Assembly (NCBI GenBank): GCA_932294295.1
Contig: OW028579.1
Coordinates: forward strand, 28,221,250-28,285,249
Source: Alitta virens
Taxonomy: Eukaryota > Annelida > Polychaeta > Phyllodocida > Nereididae
DNA length: 64,000 nucleotides
Reading direction: 5' to 3'
The position numbers and the translations under genes are program-made. Shown here piece by piece: positions 11,801-23,400 of the stretch (positions are counted from its first letter, which is position 1; each line of letters begins with the position of its first letter). The notes below the pieces were generated by a model. The model made no database searches and was not told where the DNA came from. It worked only from the letters and a program-made list of their open reading frames with translations.

Positions 11801-12427
11801 TGCTCTGTACAAATTTGTTGTGGTTACAGAGAAACAGCGGATATAACAGAATATAGCGAGCTTTAATTATTTCTTTCCCAGAGGTGTTTATCGGTTACTA
11901 TAGAGATGGAGCTTGACTTGTTAACAGTTCTGTCTATTTTGCACTGCTCCATGCCCTTTATGGAAAACTATGACCAAAAAAGGATGTTTTTTTATATATA
12001 ATCATATTATACCATTTTGAAGTACTGCATGTATTGACCATCTGGGGTTATATACTATATATTTATAGTATATATACTTATAAGTAATAAAAACCTTGTC
12101 TGAATTTACATATGACCAACTGCCAGAAGTACACACAATAGTCCTGTTTCAAATTTAGTTGAGGTTTTTCTCATAATATGCCCAGTATCTATATAAATTA
12201 TTTCTATATGACCAATGCCTGTCATTGGTCAAGATCAAACAGTTTGCTTTAACAGAATTGTTACTTCTTTCACGAAAAATGCTGATTTATCAGAAGAGGC
12301 AGAGGTACTTGCCACCAAGATGGACTGGAAGAAGACTGCTCTATACCTGGACAGACTTTTCTTGGCAATTTACCTGTCAGTGACTGTGGCCCTGGTTATC
12401 TGGATAGCTGTCATGGCAACAAATTGA
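5880..12427 (+). CDS. Cys-loop receptor subunit, type B, copy 1 (last exon out of phase)
   Basis: Nicotinic-like subunit. Exons: 5880-5940 (signal peptide MPLFTMLILLCMFFVPLAKA), 6027-6157, 7079-7123, 8339-8445, 9120-9231, 9567-9812, 10848-11016, 11291-11418, and 12243-12427 carrying M4. The Cys-loop is C149/C163 with FPFD, the loop-B Trp is 170, and loop A is WTPE. M2 follows GEK and M3 is in exon 8. Loop C has single cysteines (TTPC and FEC) and no CC pair. Exon 8 ends in phase 0, but the last exon after the 'caaacag' acceptor is 185 nt. One base is missing relative to B3 (186 nt) around 12247-12255, so M4 is shifted out of frame unless another acceptor is used. The M4 frame itself is preserved to the stop. 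Either a recent lesion that leaves a subunit without M4, or unusual splicing. Introns 2, 3 and 6 carry a MITE, a SINE and a LINE fragment. Confidence 0.75.
6341..6462. mobile_element. 122-bp MITE in B1 intron 2
   Basis: Terminal inverted repeats of 19 bp (CCAGATAGCATTCCAAATC and, reversed, CCAGATGGCATTCCAAATC) with one mismatch. It is flanked by a probable target duplication, 'atacatc' on the left and 'atatatc' on the right. It has no coding capacity. It lies at the same place in B2 (25926-26047) and B3 (45308-45429), so it predates the cassette duplications. Confidence 0.75.
7369..7447. repeat. Fold-back hairpin relative in B1 intron 3
   Basis: Arms around 'catcatgtgaat' (7371-7382) and 'gattcacatgctg' (7430-7442) pair imperfectly. 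The loop shares words such as 'ctgaacca' with the hairpin of A intron 3 ('cttaacca'), so the two are probably copies of one element. It recurs in B2 (about 27157-27235) and B3 (about 46223-46302). Confidence 0.5.
7541..7760 (+). mobile_element. tRNA-derived SINE in B1 intron 3
   Basis: The head resembles a tRNA. A perfect pol III box A, TAGCTTAGTGG, lies at 7548-7558 and box B, GGTTCAATTCC, at 7591-7601. A non-tRNA body ('ctaattagcctaccag', 'gtaaagccctaatccgcc') follows. The right end is uncertain. Copies sit at the same intron position in B2 (27329-27540) and B3 (46396-46615). B3 is much closer to B1 than B2 is. Confidence 0.75.
8053..8189 (+). repeat. Pyrimidine-rich tract before B1 exon 4
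   Basis: Almost pure CT sequence, including seven or eight CCT/CTC units at its right end, about 150 bp upstream of exon 4. It is short in B2 (27927-28019) and strongly expanded in B3. It is a microsatellite and the proline/serine-rich frame through it is not a gene. Confidence 0.85.
9955..10680 (-). mobile_element. LINE 3'-end fragment in B1 intron 6
   Basis: On the minus strand, two overlapping broken frames (about 10678-10484 and 10496-10200) read like the region after the reverse transcriptase of CR1/Jockey-type LINEs. One contains SRNNLFKSYC...FYGGQLCNLNS and the other RFIKFAVLRLNHSFPLVRHI. Frame breaks show it is dead. An ATT-rich tract at the left edge (about 9956-9970) may be the 3' tail. 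The same insertion is in B2 (30160-30882). It is absent from B3, whose intron 6 is only about 316 bp. Confidence 0.7.
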
Positions 12428-13890
12428 GACTATCAATGATTCACTGGATTTCCCATCAAGGGTTGAACTTACCATTGCATTCCTGCGCCACATGTGTGCA
12501 GAATTGAAAAACAATTTCTGATAGAAAACTTACCTTCTCATCATTAAATGAATATATTATTTCCTAAACATTTTATGACAGCTGTTTAAAAATGTTGCAC
12601 TGTACCGTACAATTCATATAAATAAAGGTGGAGAACAAAAAAATAAATACGTATTTTAAAATATGAATCTGAATTTACCTCACATATATGCCAAAAAATT
12701 CCAGATTAGGTAAACAGACACTGTTTTGTAGTGCAAATGTGAGAATATTTAGAGTAATTATGATTTATGGTGTTTTTTTAACACTTGATAAACACGGTAT
12801 AGCTACACTTGTCCAAATAAATTTAGACTTCTGATACATATGCAATTGTTGCATTAGTAATACTCCTTTTAGTTTTAATTTCAATGCATGAATACTTGTA
12901 TTCTTCACTACCATTCACTAATCTGGCAACTCTTTTTTTAGTTAAAAAAGGTTTATAACAACAAAGTCTATTAAAAATGCATATCTTTAGACCATTTTTT
13001 TGGTTAAGAAAGTAATAATATTCTTATTGCCAAAATATATTTATTCAATATGATAATGTATAACGGGTTCTGATTTAAATAAGCTTTTTGCAGATATCGC
13101 ATTGACGTCGGAGAAACATTAAGCTGATGTTACCTGGGTTAAGCATTTTAAAGTGGTAATATCATGCTCATAAATCAGTAAAAATAAAGGTTACTTAAAA
13201 TGCTGATAATACCTGTTTTCTGTCACTAACATAGTCATGGAGACTGTAAATTTCCAATGAAACACAAACAAAAAATACACTAATACACAGGCAAATATTG
13301 GCTTCAATTTCTGAAAGTGCACTAAAGTGTTAGTACAAAACAAAATAAGAGACATATTTGCTGCAGTAAGATATGACCGTGACAAATAAATTGCATTATA
13401 ACAGAAAACCTTTTAAAGATATACCTTCTTACCTTACCTTGTTGCTGCTACTGTAAGGTTAAGTGTTTGATAAAGCCTCAAGATTACCATGACAATGGAA
13501 TATCACTTTACTACCACTACACCTAAGAGAGCTTTAATGCATGTATTTCATTCACTAAAATATAATATTAACATTAGTTTGCCTAATGCAGGGCCACATA
13601 TTTATTCCTTTATTGCCATAGTAACTCCAAATTAACTCCATCTTTACTGAACTAACAGAGTAAAAGCTTCATTTGCTTAATACACTATTACGACAATCAG
13701 TACCATTAGCAATTAGTGTGTCACAGTTAGAGCAGATGTCATTTCATATTGATGCCAAGGGCTAGGAAAACATAAAAAGGATTCATGGAGCATATTCATC
13801 AAGTTAACCGTGCGAAGTTGACAGCGTTTCGCCTTATGCAGGATTTGTGTCCGTTATTACTCGATGCAATTCATTCACCACAACATAACA
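12428..13890. other. B1-C1 intergenic region
   Basis: About 1.46 kb, AT-rich. It holds the B 3' end (AATAAA at 12621-12626) and presumably the C promoter. A 64-codon minus-strand frame at 13191-13385 is also open in unit 3 (51927-52121), but it is broken in unit 2 and resembles nothing. I see no RNA gene or transposon. Unit 2 (32625-34084) and unit 3 (51010-52627) have the equivalent region. Unit 3 has extra AT-rich sequence near 51300-51560, including a tract of ATATAT repeats. Confidence 0.55.
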
Positions 13891-16800
13891 ATGCTGATTC
13901 TACTCTTTCTCATTGGAAATCTAGCACCTGTGATTTCAGGTAATGGTGAAATTTACCTTAAGGGATTATCTATATCCTGCCTAAAAGTTTAATGCCATGT
14001 TACTAATTCTAATGGATTCTCAAAATCACTTTCACAGTTTCATACGTCTAAGATATAAATCACTGTTCAAATTCTCTAATATAATATCTGCAGTCTGTAT
14101 TCACCAAAGAGTATTGCTGCCACAAAGAAAAAACACTTTTTTGTCACAAACCAAAACAATTTTTTTATTTTTTGTGCAAACAAAAGTTGTTGTTTTTTTT
14201 TTGCAAAATTTTAAATTAAAAGTTTTCTGGGCTTCAACTGAAATTTTTCCTTTGAACAGAATCTTTCTTGTGTATTTTTATTTAAACTTTGTTTAAACAT
14301 TTTGCAGCCTAATTACATTGAATTCATGCACACAGAGAAATTACATTTATCACAAATAAGTGTATAACTATAACATACATACACTTGTACAAACTAAGCG
14401 CAATGAACCATTACTAGCCATACAAACTCTTTTCTGATAACAAATACTGACAAGCAATGATGGAACGCAAAGGGAAGTTCATGGATGAACAAATTTTATT
14501 TTTCTTGTTTATCTATTTCCTTATTTTTAATTTGTTATTAATTATAATGAAATCTTTCATTTTTAAATTAGACAAAAAATAACCTGTGTGTTTTTCTGAT
14601 TTTTAATGACCTTCGAATAATTTTAACAAACGTCATTTTCATTTTGGTGGACAAACAAGTATCTGAGCAATATCCACATGTGAAAATATGGGACGACCTT
14701 CTCCTGAACTACAATCGAAGAGTCCATCCAGTTCGTGATCCGAAGACTCCTATTAACTTGACTGCTGTTGTTAGGATTGAGAATATTATTGATCTGGTAA
14801 GTTCAATTTTGTAACGCAGACTATACTGGCCGCCAATTTACTCATATATCAGGTATGTTCATGAGGTCCCATCAACTTTGATGGTGTGTTCATGAATTCC
14901 TCCATAACTAAGCTGAGAATATGCCCAAAATTTATGGTAAATTTTTCCCTCAAGTTTAGTTCTAACTTTTTATTGTCGAGACATCAATAAAATGTTTACT
15001 ACTTTCAGCTATAGTCATTCACACAGTTCCTGTAATATAATTTTTTCTAAGCTCATCTCACCCTCATTATTTCTATGTACAACTGCTAATCTCAATAGAA
15101 CCAGCTTGGTGGTCTAGCAGTAGATATCTGAGGGGCTCGCCTGCTCCTCTGAAACCTACCTTAGAGGGCTGCAATTTCCACTTCCATCCATCCATCAGAA
15201 TGTATTAAAATGAGTTCCGAGGCCACAGTCATCATTATTTTATTTAATATTTATATTCATAAGTTAAGTACTATGCATTGGGATGATATCAGGTTATATT
15301 ACCAAGACCAAGAATTAATCTCTTTAAGAAATCTATCGTATTTAGAGGTCCATTTTTATGTCTTTGTGTTATCTGAAACCCATGATTCCTTTTCTTGATT
15401 TCTTTTTGCAAGGATTTCAAAAGCCAGGTTCTCTCCGTGAAAGCTTGGGTTACTTATGTAAGTATTAAATAACCGACATAGGATAAACATTCAAGATGAC
15501 CTTATATTGCTAATATTACTGCACACTGCATTGCAATATAGTGTGCATTGTAAAAAAACAAAATAACTATTTTTTGTTTACACTGCGTAAAAGAACCTGA
15601 TGATCATTCAAATGCAAAATAAGGCACCTTTTGGTTTGTATTATGGAGCATTGTGGGCATGCTAGACAATGCTCGTCAATTGTAAAAAAAAAAATGGGTA
15701 ACTCCTTGTAGGAGTTTTGTTGCACATTACTTCGTATAGTAAAAAACTGGGAGAAGTTGTCAGTCGATGTGCAGTGAGAGAAATTCACCATTATAGCAAC
15801 TTGAGTTAAAACAATAAGTCTTGTCAAAACCACGTATTTCAGAAATGGAGAGACGAATTTCTTGTCTTCAACCAGAGTAAATACAACACCCAAACCCTCT
15901 GGGCAGATCCATTTGACATTTGGGTGCCTGAGTTGGAACTGCATCTCAGGTTGATAGAGAATTATTTCCATAACATTACATTCCATCTGGAAAAACCTTT
16001 TCTTATATATTTCTCATTGTGGTATAACAATAACTCTTTGTCTTTTGCAAAGCTTAAATGAAGACAATAGATTTCTCGAAAAGAGTGGTACCAAGGCCAT
16101 TATTTTACCAAGTGGAACTGTCTTGTGGGTACCACCCGCAATCATCAAAGTCTTCTGTCGTGTGCAGGTAAATATTTTGCAAAATTTTCCTTTTAAAAGG
16201 AAGTTTATAATTTTTATGTCTCTCATTTATGATTTGATATTGTAGTTAGCTGTGTGCTCTTTTTCCTGCGGCAACAAACATCAATATTTTCTAGGTTGAG
16301 GACTTTCCATTTGACACCCAGAATTGCCTAATTCGTCTTCAATCATGGTCACAACCAACATCAGTCCTGAACATTTCAACATATCAAAGTCAAAATGACA
16401 CAAGACTGCCATCCGACCAGTGGACTTTAGTGAACAAGCCTTGCTTTGTAGATGCACCGACTCCTGAAAATATTTCATATCACTTCTTATCATGTCCTGT
16501 AGTTCTCAAGCGACAGTCACTGTTTTATATCTTCAACTTGGTGAGTAAAATAATAAATAAATACATTAATAGAATAATCAAATACTGCTGGTTTTGGACA
16601 AACAACTGCATTTCACAGTCAATTATGGTGTACTTTGTATTTAGTGTTACCTTGAAATCCCAAATAACTGTCACTACTTCGCCTCTAACAAATAAATGAT
16701 AAAAAACAGAGACTAAATTGTTCACTGCAGTCATTTGCAGTCACACTTGACTTCATTCAAAGCCGTTATGATATGTCCTATTTCATGAAGATCTTTAAAA

Positions 16801-17825
16801 TGTTATGTGGCTTAACATTTACATCATCAATAATCTAGGTTCTACCTTGCATGATCCTGGTTGTTGTTGGATCCTTCACGTTTCTCCTCCCGGTTGATTC
16901 TGGAGAGAAAGTTTCCTTGTCAGTCACGATTCTTCTTGCCATGACAGTCATGGTGCAGATTGTCATGGACAGTGTTCCTGCGACATCAAGTGGAGTGCCT
17001 TTTCTTGGTAACACATTCTTTAATTGTTTTTATGTACTTGCAACATGAATAAATATGTGTGATTTCTAACTCAGCGTAACTGATTGCAACTGCGCAAACT
17101 GCAAAATGTTTTACTTTAGATAGTAAAAATTTGCCTTATACGTAACTGTTTTGCAAAAAATTGCCGTAACTATGGGGACTTATTTGTTGCATTTACGGGA
17201 ATTAATTTTAAGTTATTTGACTTTAGATTTTCTTTGCCTAAAATAACAAAAAAGTGCACGTTGTTGCTTCAGGTAAATTCATCATGGCTTGTATCATGCT
17301 CCTTGCTATGGCTACAGCAATGTCAGTGACAGTGGTGAATATCTTAGGAAAAGGACAGGCAGGTGAAGCAACAGAGGGACCACCTCAAATGAGTTGTTGA
17401 TGCTTCAAGGTATGCGGTTTAAGAGTCCAATAAAAAGTGAATAGTTTTTAAGTATTTTAAACTAATATAATGAAGTTTGGTAAATTTGTCATTTTTTGAC
17501 TGCATTCAGCACTTTTAAAGACCAAAAATTCTGGTTGTTACATTGGCCTTTATCTAAAAATGGAATCAACATTACTGGATACATTGGTCACACATCTTGG
17601 CAATATGCTCATTTTTCAAATCAAGTATGTACTCTGGATAGATTCAAAACTATTAATACAATTCCTTTCCAGAAAAACTATATTTCATCCGAGCCACCAA
17701 AAAGATTCCATGACAAGGACAAATGTAAGAAAATGGCCGTGTATTTGGACAGACTCTTCTTGATTATTTATCTATTGGTTACTGGGGCTCTAGGCATATG
17801 GACTGTTGCCATGGCAACAAAATAA
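13891..17825 (+). CDS. Cys-loop receptor subunit, type C, copy 1 (stop codon before M4)
   Basis: Nicotinic-like subunit. Exons: 13891-13939 (signal peptide MLILLFLIGNLAPVIS), 14660-14796, 15413-15457, 15843-15949, 16053-16167, 16295-16540, 16839-17007, 17273-17409, 17673-17825. Without the lesion it would be 385 residues. The Cys-loop is C148/C162, the loop-B Trp is 169, loop A is WVPE, and GEK is 255-257. The last exon begins after the acceptor 'tttccag' in phase 0. In exon 8 the codon at 17398-17400 is TGA; C2 and C3 have TCA there. Translation would stop at 331 residues, after M3, so M4 is lost. It is otherwise well preserved, so the stop is young. It could be a fixed null, a polymorphism or an assembly base error. 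The exon 4 donor (GTTGAT) is weak in all three C copies. Confidence 0.8.
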
Positions 17826-17849
17826 CTGTTATATGTAGCCTAACTGCTA

Positions 17850-20070
17850 TAATAGATTAACTGTCTCCAAACACGAGCACAGGACCAGATGGCATATCAA
17901 CCAAACTATTATTAAAAGAAATCAAATCAATTACCAACACCTGTTGCCATAATTATAAATCAAGCTATATCTACTGGACTATTTCGAGATTTATTAAAAA
18001 TTGCCAAAATTATCACAATACATAAAAGGAAGAAAATACATTACTGAACAATTAGACCCATATCTATCTAGCCGGCTATATCTCAAATTTTTGAAAAAGT
18101 GATGCATAATCAACTACACCAACATTTCAAAACCCTGTTTCATACTCATCAATACCGTTTTCGTGCGGGACACTCAACAGAGCATGCTATCCTAGAAAAT
18201 ATAGACAGTATAACAACCAAAATGGAAAATGGAAATACTACATTACATATACTTTTAGACCTAACCAAAGCATTTGATACAATAGATCATTCATTATAAA
18301 TCCAAAAACTATCCTGTTATGGAATCAGAAACAAAGCTTTAAAACTCTGCAAAAACTATCGAACAAATAGAGAACTATATGTACAATTTTGTGAAAGTTT
18401 GTCAGATAACTTAAAAATAACCACAGGAGTACCACAGGGATCAATATTAGGTTCCGTTCTTTTCTTAATCTATATAAATTATTTCCATAAGTCTCCAGAA
18501 GTCATCAGAAATGATCAATACATAATTATTCAAAATTAACAACTGATTAAAAACAAACAAAATGTCACTAAGTAAAGAAAAATTAAATTCATGCTTTTTC
18601 ACCCAAAAATTATACTGTCATGTATTTTTATTGCCATTTTAATATAAATTCACAATTCACAATTATTATGAATACAATTCATATTTATTAATCATATACC
18701 AAAGTAAACTTACTGCATGTATAAGGTATTACTTGCATGTTATTATGCCACATAGGCTAATCATATGTGTTATATATTACTTACATTACTTATGGTATTT
18801 ATGAGTACTTAACATTACTTATGTGTTAAATATAGCACTTCTAATTATATAAGTATTTGAAATACTTCACATACTTATTTTACTTATATTATTAAAGTTA
18901 TGTAATTCATTTATATATTTATGTATAAAAGCTTAAACACTATATTCATATATACTTAAGGAATATATTACATTAAACTTAGAAGGAACTGAAATTGGAT
19001 AGAACTTACATTTAAGGATTGTATAAGGTTAGAACATGCATGAAGGGTTAGTTAAGAATCATGTGCCGTAACTTAAGATCTCAAGCATGGAAGCATGCAA
19101 CCATAGCATCATGCATGCATGAACACAGAATGTAATATCCAATGAATGACTATGTGCAAAGTAATACCATGAGAAATAGCCAATAGAATTGAGCCACATT
19201 TGGCCACTGTAAATTGTAACTTTTACTTATTGGCAGACTCACTGTTTTTGAGTCTGTTCTGATCTTGACATTAGTCAAGACAATAAACATAGAGGTCACA
19301 CTCTCTCAGCAAGCAAAGCTCTATCTTTGTTGAGCTTACACATTTTATACACAACAATACTGCCACTCACACTCCAAATTGAAAATACTAAAATTGAACT
19401 AGTAGACCATTTTAACTTCTTCGATAAAAAATTGAACCTGGGAACACCAAACAAATAAACTAAACAATAAAATCTCCAAAAAAATAGGAATAATAAAGCA
19501 TCTTAAGCACCAAATACCAACTCATACATCAAGAACATTAAAAAATGCCCTGACAATGCCCCACATTAACTATGGCATTTTTGCATGGGGGACAAAATCT
19601 GAAACAATTAACCAATTGCAAAAGTAAGCAGTGCGCACCATAACCCATAACCCTCAGTAAATACAATGCACATACTGAACCACTGTTCAACTAACAAGGT
19701 TTATTGAAAATTGAAGACATTATTAGTTGTTTTCTATTAACTTAAATTCTATTATAACCTAGTGCATCAAAATCTCCCTAGATACTTGTGTCAAACAGTT
19801 TCCCAGGCAAGAAGGTATACATAATCAGTGACGCCTTTCCTTAAATATCAAACTTCAAAATTTTCAATAATTAAGAGATCACCAAAAATCATAAACCAGA
19901 CACCCTCAATAATAACAGACAAAATTGATTCACACAGCTTGGCAGGTTATCTAAGGTATATTAAAAATTACATCATAAATAATTACTCTGAAACATGCAG
20001 CATTTCAAATTGCTATGTCTGCAGAAATTGAGAAGCAATATATACTGACTCACAATTTTTTCATAAGGTG
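17850..20070 (+). mobile_element. Degenerate CR1/Jockey-type LINE, unit 1
   Basis: Broken reverse-transcriptase sequence starting about 28 bp after the C1 stop codon. Recognisable pieces in order: TGPDGISTKLL near 17880; YRFRAGHSTEHAI near 18150; LLDLTKAFDTIDH near 18255-18293; GVPQGSILG near 18427-18453; and downstream coding, including a ITDKIDSHSLAGYLRYIKNY stretch near 19910-19970. There are many stops, and the stretch that should hold the FADD catalytic motif is missing. No 5' end, ORF1 or endonuclease is present. A solo LTR has inserted into it. It is shared by all units, so it predates the duplications. Confidence 0.85.
18616..19356 (+). mobile_element. Solo LTR nested in the LINE, unit 1
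   Basis: A 741-bp insertion beginning TGTCATGTATT and ending TACACAACA (5' TG, 3' CA), flanked by the 4-bp duplication ATAC (18612-18615 and 19357-19360). LINE coding is interrupted exactly here. An AATAAA signal lies near the right end ('gacaataaacatagagg'). No internal retrotransposon genes or second LTR are present, so it is a recombined solo LTR. Copies with the same flanks are at 38793-39531 and 57590-58330. Confidence 0.85.
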
Positions 20071-20433
20071 ACCTTGTGGCCTGCCCGCCCACCCGCCAGT
20101 GACCTTTGAACAGTGTTTCAATAAAAAACACAGGCACAGCGTATGTGTACCTATGACATAGATGCATTCCATCAACCTGAACAAAATTTATTGCAAAAAA
20201 AAATCAATGCAGCATGCATTCCCACTGATATTTTGTTATCACATAATGCAAGATGAAAACAAAAGTGTACTGTCACCATGGTGTCCAGTAAATTGATCCG
20301 AAACACTCTTCACTAATGCATGGATTAACAGTATGGAACCATTCAGCAAAGACAAAAAAATATTTCACAACAGAAAGGATTATTCTGCTATATTTCAGTG
20401 ACAAACATCTATGAAAGACCATTGAATATAATT

Positions 20434-23400
20434 ATGTTGGTTATAATTGCAATCCTTTCATGGGATGTTTTACCAGTTTCTACAGGTGAGCTATGATGTG
20501 CTTTAGATTCAATAGTTTGAAGTCCATTCCAAACTATGAGTAGATTCATGGTAGGATTCATAATGCATGTCTAAATGTTTTTCATCTAAGTTTTTCAATC
20601 TAAGCATGGAGCAACACTACAGAAATGTTAGAAGTAAGCCAACTTTCTACCTGTTAGAAACACCTCTGTCACCATTAACTCCAAATAATGACACTTCTGT
20701 CCTTTTTATGCTGCTCCTTGCTTTATTTTTAATATATATTACTGAAAAACAAGTCAAAATTAATTTTCAATGATACATCAAGTAGAATCCAGATTTTTGA
20801 TTATGATCAAAAAAGGTAGTCTTGACTGTGGGACTGTGGGACACTTTGTTATATTTCATTTTGTGCTGCTCCGTGCTTTATTTTTAATATTACTAAAAAA
20901 CGAGTGGAAATTAATTTTCAATGATACATCAAGTAGAATCCAGATTTTTGATTATGATCAAAATAGGTAGTCTTGACTGTGGGACTGTGGGACACTTTGT
21001 TATATCTCATTTTGTGCTGCTCCGTGCTTTATTTTTAATATTACTGAAAAACGAGTGGAAATTAATTTTCAATGATACATCAAGTAGAATCCAGATTTTT
21101 ATCATGATCAAAATAGGTAGTCTTGACTGGGGAACACTTGATATTTCTCACCAAAATACATCCATTCAATATTTAATTTATCAATACATTTTCATTACAT
21201 TTTAGTAGCACAGCTTCATCCGCATGTTCAATTATGGAGAGACCTCATGCAGAATTATGATCGAAGAGTCACTCCAGTTCACAATCCAAACACAACAATT
21301 ATCTTGGATATTGGACTCATCATCGAAACTGTCATTGATCTGGTAACAAAGACTTAGACATAGTTTTCGACTACATTAACAACTAGATATCTCCCGTTAT
21401 CTCTTATTTTACACTTTGATCCATAATGGAATTAGATCTCACAGACATTTTGCTTTTTTGTCCTTCAGGATTTCAAAAGCCAGGTTCTGTCAATACAAAC
21501 TTGGCTGTACATGGTAAGTAGATTTTTTTGTTACAATCACCATAACAGGTTTGTCTTACAGTTCCAATTTGTCTGATGGCCTGTAAATGTTTTATCACTG
21601 ACACAATGCTGTCCATCCTCTTTTTTTTAAATCTTTTTTCTTGGCATACTTTGTTGGTCATAATTATTTGATCACTCTTAAGATGTGCTTTTTAACTACT
21701 AGTAAGCCCTTGAAAAGTCATGGGACTCCTTGTGGTGTGGCTGAAGACCTTGAGACCCAGTGAACAACACATGGCTCTGCCTAAACTTCAGTTATACCAG
21801 AATAGCTCTCCCTATCTCTAGAATGACACGAATAACCTTTCAGTTTAACAAGTCATCAAATATAGTATCAAAGACTTATTGACTAGAAACTAGTAAAAAA
21901 AACTCTGGATGACAGCAGCAATTGCCAATTTATTTCATTTATGAGTTTTCGTACAGCAGGGCAAAAACAAAATACACGGGTACTTCAAATTTTACAGTGA
22001 ATAAATGTCTCCCACTGAGTCCCAGACACCTTTGCTATTTATACCTTACAGCAGAACTCATAGACTTGTAACTAAACTCCAGAGGATGTCATGTGAATCC
22101 AGGACTCTCTTTGGCTGAGGGACGGCCTTAACCAGATCCTGGATCACATGACATCCTTTGAAGTTATGAAATCGGCTGAAAAATGTGTCATCCTGGGCTT
22201 TGGTGTCACTTTCAAACTATTCAAGTTGGGTCTACAGTGTTGTTGCCACTAACTGCCTTCATCCCACCAATGTCTAGCTGATATAGCTTATCGGTGTTCC
22301 TGCTTGTTTATAATAGTGTAAAATATGTTGAGTGATATTCTTCTTAAATGTGTGATTATGTTTTCAATGTTTTCTGTCATTTGTAGAGTTGGAAGGATGA
22401 ACTTCTGATGTTCAATGGAACGAAATACAACACAGACATGTTGTTTGCGGATCCATATGATGTTTGGATACCAGAAATAGCAGTAATGTCAAGGTCAGTT
22501 CGTTGGTTGCACCATGTTCCATCTTAATACGTACGTCTTGCCACCTGCGTTTAGAATCACCCACAGTGTACTCCCCATCACCATCTGTGTTTAGTAAGGC
22601 AGTAAGCCATAGTCAACATAATATTGCATGCATTTAATATGAAACTAAAATTTCTCATTCATAAGATTATGGTTGAATCTCTTGTGGCATAAATCTTTTA
22701 GGGCAGGATAATGTCATAACTACTCATGAACATGAAGCATGCAATATCCATTCCAAACCCATGCCAGCTTCTATCAGGCACAAGTACAGGAACAAGGAAA
22801 CATTGTTCCTAGGCACATTTCATCAGCTGGCAGGCACATTTGGCAAGGAATGAAAATATGTTCAACTTTGTTGGAAATTTACAAATATTGTCATACTCTA
22901 CTGCATCAATGGGGAGAAAAAGTAACAGAACATAGCACATGAAAAGATAATAGGATGATGTCACTACTTAATTGCTACATTGATGACATCACAATATATA
23001 TGAAACCTTCAAACAATACTTATCTGCTATGATGTCAGTGACCTCTTGTGGTACTGCTAGAGCTGCACACCTTTATCTTTAAAACGATACGATACGTATC
23101 ACGATATGGTAAAACCGATATGATACTATCATTATACGTATCATTAAGCTTTATGGAATAATTCTTTACGGTTGTTTAATGTAATTGCAATCAAAGTGGG
23201 CTGATATTTTTCTTCAATAGCACCAGAACATCTAGGTAGCAGGTTTCTAATTAGTAGCTCTGCACATCATTTAATTATATTGTTATAATGAATGACGATT
23301 ATCAATACCCGGATCGTTCTCCATGTACCGGTACAAATTGTTTATCGAGAACCGGTGTACAGCCTAATCCCTGCTTACCCAAAGTAAGCCACCTATAGCC

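Noticed and set aside
13191..13385. Small minus-strand gene between B1 and C1
   Set aside because: The frame is kept in unit 3 but broken in unit 2, and resembles nothing known.
15097..15165. tRNA-like stretch in C1 intron 2 ('ggtggtctagcagtag')
   Set aside because: It only loosely resembles box A and has no box B. At most a decayed SINE head; not enough to call.
15567..15986. Minus-strand 139-codon frame over C1 exon 4
   Set aside because: It is antisense to a clear receptor exon and its length differs among the three C copies through intron changes.
17850..20070. An active reverse-transcriptase gene or retron
   Set aside because: Multiple stops, a missing FADD catalytic motif, no 5' half and an inserted LTR show a dead LINE in all three units.
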